Program-made: the position numbers and the translations under genes
From: Dyadobacter diqingensis
Lineage (GTDB): Bacteria > Bacteroidota > Bacteroidia > Cytophagales > Spirosomataceae
Length of the DNA stretch: 64,000 nt
Reading direction: 5' to 3'
Assembly (NCBI RefSeq): GCF_024220585.1
Contig: NZ_JAMXKF010000010.1
Coordinates: 62,359-126,358, forward strand
Shown here: positions 59,657 to 64,000 of the stretch, in pieces
How positions within the stretch are numbered: position 1 is the stretch's first letter
Layout of the letters: every line of letters begins with the position of its first letter
Notes under the pieces: model-generated
Database searches by the model: none
Told to the model about the DNA's origin: nothing
What the model saw: the letters and a program-made list of their open reading frames with translations, nothing else

Positions 59657-60288
59657 ATCACATCAGCGATTGCGTAGAACATCTTTATTTTCCGCTTGAC
59701 GTAATACACGCCTTGCCCTTCACGGTCCACGGTATTAGCCGCGTTTTTTGCACTGGTGTTGGCACCCACACAATAGACATAGCCTTCATCCAGATCAATC
59801 CGGTCGAGTATTTCTACATGGCTGATCGCGTTTCCGTAAAAGATATAGCCCACCAGACAGCCTTTCTCCGGAAGTTTGATCATGCGCTGATTACCCCGCA
59901 GATTCTGCTGAGTGAGTACAATCCGTTTTTTAACCGTAAACCAATCCCTGGCTCTGGCCGGGTTGGCCACACCCGTCACTTTTACGCCGGCTGCTTTCAA
60001 AACGTAGTTGACAAAGCTGGCACAATAAGGTTGAGCCGGTTTGTAATTGGCCAGCCATTCAGATACGGACCGGTGATAAACCACGATCCTGGGATGATCA
60101 TTACGGCCGGTCCGCTCAGTTACCCCGATCTCCTTTTTAGCGATCGTTAGTATCAGCTCGCGGACCGCATGCTTTGAGCTGTCCGGTTTTTGTGGATCCG
60201 GGTTTAATCGAGCTTGCCCGAAACCGTCAAGACAAAAGCAAAGAACAAAGCAGAAAATAAGACTACGGAAATAAGTACTCGATGCCAT
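59653..60288 (-). CDS. Secreted CHAP/NlpC-like endolysin
   Basis: A 211-residue protein with an N-terminal signal peptide (SLIFCFVLCFCLDGFGQA). The domain opens ILTIAKKEIGVTE. It then has the catalytic Cys in PYCASFVNYVLKAAG (about residue 87) and the His in ISHVEILDRI. This pattern fits a TIGR02594/CHAP-type peptidoglycan amidase or endopeptidase. The signal peptide means export by the host Sec system. It overlaps the upstream gene by 85 bases and the lipoprotein gene by four, forming a lysis cassette. Confidence 0.75.
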   Translation of the reverse strand: MASSTYFRSLIFCFVLCFCLDGFGQARLNPDPQKPDSSKHAVRELILTIAKKEIGVTERTGRNDHPRIVVYHRSVSEWLANYKPAQPYCASFVNYVLKAAGVKVTGVANPARARDWFTVKKRIVLTQQNLRGNQRMIKLPEKGCLVGYIFYGNAISHVEILDRIDLDEGYVYCVGANTSAKNAANTVDREGQGVYYVKRKIKMFYAIADVI

Positions 60289-60953
60289 TCTGAAAGTGTT
60301 TTGAAGTCATTGAAAAAATCTAATTGATCCCGGTTGAAAGGATTGAAATACTTGGCATGACCAGGGAAGAAAATCGCCAGCGCTGCAATGACCGAAGCTA
60401 TCCCGCCCATAAATACAGAGAAAGCAAACAGCACCTTTTGAAAGCTGACCACGTTGTATACAGCTGCATTCGGGTAGTATTCCATGATCAGATCACCGCT
60501 GCCGAAGACAATCGCCCAGCAGGCAACCACCAGGCCAAAAACCTGTAAAACGGTTTGAAGTTTGGTTACTTCTTTCTTTGGTTTTTCATCAGATTGCTGC
60601 GGATCCGCCGTCGCCTGAGCCATCCCGTACTTTGTTTCTATGGCCAGGATATCAGCCAGGATAACGTCCTTATCGTCCTGCAATTTTTTCAGGTCGGTCA
60701 GTTCAAGTTTACCCGGGAGCTTTAACAGATCCTCTGTCCTTTTCAGGTCCGCGCGGTGTTTTACCAGCAGGTTCATATCCGTCTGCTTTTCTTTTTCCCT
60801 GTTCGCCTGGGCAATTTCGTTTTGCTTTTTGCGCATGTTGTCGGCGCTGGCCAGTAGCTCTGCCGCCTTTTGTTCGATTTCTTCCGGGGTCTCGGTGTTC
60901 AAAACCAAGCCCCGGAATGGTACATTGCTTTCCTGAGTTAATGGATCTTTCAT
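60204..60953 (-). CDS. Coiled-coil membrane protein of the phage run
   Basis: A 249-residue protein: a soluble coiled-coil first half (about 25-110; KKQNEIAQANREKEKQTDMN, KLELTDLKKLQDDKD) and three hydrophobic helices in the second half (near residues 137-155, 170-193 and 225-245). No enzyme motif is seen. Being just before the endolysin gene and overlapping it by 85 bases, it could supply a holin-like function, but holins are rarely this long; a phage envelope or injection protein is equally possible. Confidence 0.6.
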   Translation of the reverse strand: MKDPLTQESNVPFRGLVLNTETPEEIEQKAAELLASADNMRKKQNEIAQANREKEKQTDMNLLVKHRADLKRTEDLLKLPGKLELTDLKKLQDDKDVILADILAIETKYGMAQATADPQQSDEKPKKEVTKLQTVLQVFGLVVACWAIVFGSGDLIMEYYPNAAVYNVVSFQKVLFAFSVFMGGIASVIAALAIFFPGHAKYFNPFNRDQLDFFNDFKTLSEWHRVLISVVLFSALFFAFVLTVSGKLD

Positions 60954-60978
60954 TGGTATGGTAATTAAAATTTAAATC

Positions 60979-61809
60979 TTAGTTTCTTCGGTTAGCCTGG
61001 TTTTGTCTCCGGATCTCCTCGTTTTTCAAATCAATGTAGGAGAGTACTTCCGGAAGGGATCGAGACATGACCGCGTCATAATTTCCGTAAACCTGGCTCT
61101 CGGCCACCTTCACAATCTGCCGCTCCCAGTCCTGGACAAACACCCCCTGATTAATCATGGCATCGTCACCGGATCCGCCGGTCATCCCGTACCGTTTCAG
61201 CAAGCGGTTGCCGGCATTGTTGAACCACTGGGCCACCAGGATCTGTGTTACGATATCGGTTTTGGCAAAGATTTTCCAGCGGCTCTCCGTTCTTACCGAG
61301 CTGAATACTTCACGCTGATCCGGATCATCTTTACTTTTCAGACGCTGCATGACATCTTTTTTTGGCCGGGTGATCGTGGCCATGAACCTAGCCAGGCTTT
61401 CCGCTCCCTGAGCATCGGTTTTTGAAGTCCAAAAACCGATCAAATGAGCCGTAGCAACGACGAATTCGGAAGTGCTCAGAAAAAAGAGATCTTCATCCGG
61501 TAGCAAAAAGGTTTTGCCGCGTAACCTTATAAAATGAAGCGGCTTTACCTCCGGGCCTTTCCATACCCATTCAAGATGGGACATCAGCCGCCAGAGCTCA
61601 TCATGGTTTTCGGGTTGTTCCAACTGATACCAAACTTCTGGCGGGGCCTGGAAGAGTTTCCGGAGTAGTTCCAGTTTTACGGGTATACTTAACGGGTTCA
61701 GGTAAGCGGCTTTTACAATCGCTACCACATCACCACGTTTGCGCAAATCGGTGTAGCTGTCCACCAGCTGACAATGCGCGTCGAGTTCCTGAATAAATAC
61801 CTTTTTCAC
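60979..61809 (-). CDS. Uncharacterised phage protein
   Basis: A 276-residue soluble protein, mostly helical, no motif recognised. It has an acidic N-terminal region (ELDAHCQLVDSYTDLRKRGD), a W-rich stretch (SHLEWVWKGPEVKP) and a Gln/Asn-rich C-terminus (EIRRQNQANRRN). Its start overlaps the stop of the preceding gene as ATGA (61806-61809), so it is coupled to the DUF6712-like protein and probably part of the same particle or assembly. Confidence 0.6.
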   Translation of the reverse strand: MKKVFIQELDAHCQLVDSYTDLRKRGDVVAIVKAAYLNPLSIPVKLELLRKLFQAPPEVWYQLEQPENHDELWRLMSHLEWVWKGPEVKPLHFIRLRGKTFLLPDEDLFFLSTSEFVVATAHLIGFWTSKTDAQGAESLARFMATITRPKKDVMQRLKSKDDPDQREVFSSVRTESRWKIFAKTDIVTQILVAQWFNNAGNRLLKRYGMTGGSGDDAMINQGVFVQDWERQIVKVAESQVYGNYDAVMSRSLPEVLSYIDLKNEEIRRQNQANRRN

Positions 61810-62789
61810 ATTCTGAAATGTTTTTTACCGCAATTGTCCGGCATCATCCACTCTCGGCTGCCGGGAGCCACATAAAGGCCAGAGTTAAAATATTCAGGGA
61901 ATACAGCTGGGCTGGCCGTGTCATTTAAGAACTGGCGAAGCTCGGCTCTGGCATTTTCGGACCGCTCCCTGAGCAGGTCCATCAGCCATTTGGTCTGCTC
62001 GTCGACGATCGCTGTTTCATCTTGCAGGTTGTTCATCACATTCATGACACGTACACCGTTGGGCGTGAACTGTACCCGGATGAAAGGCATGGCTTCCAGC
62101 AGCGTTGCCGGCGCGACATATTCAGCCGAAAGCTCCTGCAAACGGCGATAGTTGGCATCCAGTTGCGTGCCGAGTTTCAGCTTGCCGGTTAGCGCTGAGT
62201 AAAGCGCTGCGCCCATGGTGACCTTGGCGGTCGAGCGCTCAACGCGCGCCATGTACCCCCGCAGCACCAGGTACATCCGGTAACTTTTTGTCACTTCCGG
62301 AAGCGATACCTGAAGCGCTGCCGGCGTGGCGATAATGTACACATGTCCGGTCTGGTGCTCTGCTGACTCTTTCCATTTTGGGAACTCGTCAACATGCTGC
62401 ACCAAAAATTCCATCAGGCGCTCGATAGCAAAATCGGCCTTCCGGAGAATGTCTTTCTGGATATTTTCCTCCTGATAGCGGAAGAGCCCTTCAGTGTCTT
62501 TTGGCCGCTGGCGGCTGATACCGGTTTGACCGAGCTGGTAAAAGGTGTGGTACCAGGCATCAAGATATCCGTTCCAGATAATCGCTTTGGTTACCAGGCT
62601 CAGCAGCTCGGCGGTAATACCGGTGGGAGAGCTGGCAAGCTCGTCGAGCTGATCCTGGCCGATCAGGTCATGGATCAGGGTTTCTTCCACACCGTTTAAA
62701 AAGGGTTTAAGTACCTCAAAGGTGTTTTCCTTCCGGATGGCATTGCCGACAACCTCCCTTACCTGATCAATTGTTGTTACGAGATTCAT
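61806..62789 (-). CDS. DUF6712-like phage protein
   Basis: A 327-residue protein. A helical N-terminal half (residues 1-180) runs through KAFRKENTF-type and YHTFYQLGQTG segments (seen as NAIRKENTFEVLKPF and WYHTFYQLGQTGIS). The C-terminal half ends in a neck-like MMPDNCGKKH. It resembles the uncharacterised DUF6712 proteins found in Bacteroidota prophages; I recall this from family likeness only. It overlaps the next gene downstream by four bases and the one upstream by 23. Confidence 0.5.
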   Translation of the reverse strand: MNLVTTIDQVREVVGNAIRKENTFEVLKPFLNGVEETLIHDLIGQDQLDELASSPTGITAELLSLVTKAIIWNGYLDAWYHTFYQLGQTGISRQRPKDTEGLFRYQEENIQKDILRKADFAIERLMEFLVQHVDEFPKWKESAEHQTGHVYIIATPAALQVSLPEVTKSYRMYLVLRGYMARVERSTAKVTMGAALYSALTGKLKLGTQLDANYRRLQELSAEYVAPATLLEAMPFIRVQFTPNGVRVMNVMNNLQDETAIVDEQTKWLMDLLRERSENARAELRQFLNDTASPAVFPEYFNSGLYVAPGSREWMMPDNCGKKHFRM

Positions 62790-63252
62790 TAGCTAGCGAT
62801 TGTTGCCTTGCACGTTCGGCATCGGCGTTAGACTTTGCTTCATTATATAGCGCCACATACATGGCATGTTTCTGATCTGCGTCCGGATACCGCTGATCGT
62901 TCAGCCTTTTTTTCCAGATCGATACATTTTTTGAAAGGTTCCGGAGCGCCGTACCCAGTTCAAGCCCGGAGGTTGGCACCTTGTAATCCGGTTTCCGGAA
63001 TTCCCTTTGTGGCTCATCGGCCGGCAGCATCCTGTTTTCCTGCAAGTACTTCCTGCGTGCCAGCTCCATTCGGTACAGGTCATCGTAGTGCAGCACCTGG
63101 TTAACCTGTTCGGGGATAGCGATGTTTTCCGGATAATCCCACAACCGGTTTGCCGCATCGGCCGCAAGCCGGTTGTAGTTGGCGATGTTTTCACACAGCT
63201 GGGCGAATGCGGTCTGGTATTGTGCTTGTGTCAGCGGCACCCCGGCCGGCAT
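62767..63252 (-). CDS. Uncharacterised phage protein
   Basis: A 161-residue, mainly helical protein, rich in charged and Gln/Asn residues, with no family recognised. Segments VPLTQAQYQTAFAQLCENIAN (start, given in parts VPLTQAQYQTAF and AQLCENIAN) and RNLSKNVSIWKKRLND suggest a coiled-coil. It ends with a repeat of N (SRNNN) and overlaps the next gene by 23 bases. It is probably a virion-associated or assembly factor. Confidence 0.55.
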   Translation of the reverse strand: MPAGVPLTQAQYQTAFAQLCENIANYNRLAADAANRLWDYPENIAIPEQVNQVLHYDDLYRMELARRKYLQENRMLPADEPQREFRKPDYKVPTSGLELGTALRNLSKNVSIWKKRLNDQRYPDADQKHAMYVALYNEAKSNADAERARQQSLANESRNNN

Positions 63253-63260
63253 GGTGATCT

Positions 63261-63647
63261 TTATGCCTCCTGAGAGACTTGTATTGTCCGCTGGGTGTCG
63301 ATCCGCTCCGGGTGCTGCGTTACTTCCGTCAGCTGATTCTCGTCCTGGTCGTTCTCCGGCTGCTGGCTGTCGTCCTGGTTGTTTGGCTCCTGCGTCTCTG
63401 CTTGTGGATCCGTCACTACTTTTTTTTCGACAGGTTTCTTTTTGCTGGCCGCAGGCTTTGCCGGGACTGTCTTGGCCAGCGCGTCAAGATGATTAACCAG
63501 GTCAGCATCTTGCTGCTCGTCGATGGATTCATCCGGATCACGGCCGGTAATTTCTTTGAATCTGGCTTTCCCCTGTTCTTCTGTCAGGATACCGCGCTGT
63601 ACCTTTTTTACAAGATCGGCCAGAGCAATTTTTTCTTTAAGCGACAT
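63261..63647 (-). CDS. Uncharacterised acidic phage protein
   Basis: A 128-residue protein: a short helical N-terminus (KIALADLVKKVQRGILTEEQ) followed by a long low-complexity tail rich in Lys/Pro then Gln/Asp/Glu/Asn (KPAASKKKPVEKK, QDDSQQPENDQDENQ). Such disordered acidic tails are common in phage scaffolding-like proteins, but that is an analogy. It is eight bases from the next gene. Confidence 0.55.
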   Translation of the reverse strand: MSLKEKIALADLVKKVQRGILTEEQGKARFKEITGRDPDESIDEQQDADLVNHLDALAKTVPAKPAASKKKPVEKKVVTDPQAETQEPNNQDDSQQPENDQDENQLTEVTQHPERIDTQRTIQVSQEA

Positions 63648-63686
63648 TTGATTTGAATTTTTGGAGTTGAAAGTGAGAATGGAATA

Positions 63687-63722
63687 AAAAAAGAGGCGGG
63701 ATATTACTTCCGGCCTCTTTTC
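63687..63722 (-). terminator. Terminator within the phage run
   Basis: AAAAGAGGC and GCCTCTTTT pair across about 16 bases; on the minus strand a T7 run follows, four bases past the stop of the 63726-63992 gene. Confidence 0.75.
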
Positions 63723-63725
63723 CTT

Positions 63726-63992
63726 CTATTTGGAGGGTTCCGTACTTGCGGCCGCCGTTGTAGTCCTGCTGGATGCTGGCTTAGGAGCCACCGGTGCCGG
63801 TAAAACTTCCGTAGTGTCGACCTGCTTCTCCTGTGGATCCGGGACTTGTTCAAACCAATGCGGGAACTGTTCAAGCAGGGCCTTGCCGTGCTCATCTCCA
63901 ACTTCGGTTTCTTCCGGTCCTACCTTGACGTTCACATCACCAAACTGGAAGTTGAAAGATTTGTCTGTTTCAAATGATAATTTCAGTTTCAT
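63726..63992 (-). CDS. Small phage protein with Pro/Ala/Thr-rich tail
   Basis: An 88-residue protein with a beta-like N-terminus (LKLSFETDKSFNFQFGDVNV) and a Pro/Ala/Ser/Thr-rich, probably disordered tail (PAPVAPKPASSRTTTAAAS). It is the first gene of the run inside the window; more genes are expected upstream beyond 64000. No family recognised. Confidence 0.5.
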   Translation of the reverse strand: MKLKLSFETDKSFNFQFGDVNVKVGPEETEVGDEHGKALLEQFPHWFEQVPDPQEKQVDTTEVLPAPVAPKPASSRTTTAAASTEPSK

Positions 63993-64000
63993 TGAATATT

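Larger units (their letters stand above)
56116..64000. mobile_element. Prophage (or phage-derived element), left end
   Basis: A tyrosine recombinase directly downstream of tRNA-Ala is followed by a compact run of minus-strand genes with 4-base and longer overlaps, including a secreted endolysin, small membrane proteins, a coiled-coil membrane protein and uncharacterised phage-type proteins. No ribosomal, metabolic or TonB genes interrupt it. Capsid, portal and terminase genes are not in the window and would be expected beyond 64000. The inner boundary at the tRNA is inferred; the second attachment site is out of view. Confidence 0.75.

Noticed and set aside
1..64000. CRISPR array or rRNA operon
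   Set aside because: No regularly spaced repeats of 25-40 bases and no rRNA-like sequence were seen.

Overview
The window looks like chromosome from a member of the Bacteroidota, most likely a Cytophagales/Dyadobacter-like bacterium. This is inferred from the gene families and promoters, not from a marker gene. The signs are type IX secretion tails, carboxypeptidase-prefixed TonB-dependent receptors, an ECF sigma/FecR/STN-receptor relay, many lipoproteins, a tRNA without an encoded CCA end, and promoters of the form TTG-N19-TAnnTTTG (a perfect one at 53434-53463).

Layout: 1-3007 holds the end of an OmpR-type regulator with its histidine kinase, a UspA-like protein and a bestrophin. 3079-7065 (minus) holds a T9SS-exported purple-acid-phosphatase-like enzyme and a di-haem peroxidase with a long helical N-terminal half. 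7336-11299 holds an MFS transporter, VOC, DinB and RibD/DHFR-like proteins and a secreted esterase. 11396-16718 (minus) holds a sialate O-acetylesterase and a second, very large T9SS phosphoesterase. 16977-21683 holds a collagen-like lipoprotein, a TonB receptor, and a TetR regulator whose probable operator occurs twice: before its own gene and before an FAD oxidoreductase gene. 21771-30643 (minus) is a sigma / anti-sigma / STN-TonB receptor / sugar dehydrogenase-cytochrome c / sugar-isomerase unit.

30916-40069 is the most striking region: three consecutive MbnP-MbnH pairs (copper-binding lipoprotein plus MauG-like di-haem enzyme), interleaved with two copies of a small CxGKCYLA membrane protein, a CDICGC beta-barrel, a His/Met-rich lipoprotein and a SCO copper chaperone. 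It reads as one periplasmic copper-handling locus. Pairs 1 and 2 are recent duplicates, but MbnP of pair 1 contains no tryptophan at all, although Trp is the residue MbnH modifies in the characterised system.

40332-52363 carries a PfkB kinase, an L,D-transpeptidase, a two-DTG aspartyl protease with PDZ, a LytS/LytTR pair with a downstream TonB receptor, two SDR enzymes and an AraC regulator. At 52581-52741 (minus) is a 161-nt tRNA-like RNA with an enormous variable region, in its own promoter-to-terminator unit. 52918-55872 holds an Lrp regulator, a PadR regulator with a TonB protein that has an unusual cytoplasmic prefix, a DnaQ-like exonuclease and a 58-residue membrane lipoprotein. A tRNA-Ala(GGC) at 56042-56115 is followed by a tyrosine recombinase and, to the window's end, compact overlapping minus-strand genes including a secreted endolysin, small membrane proteins and a glycosyltransferase: one end of a prophage that continues beyond 64000.
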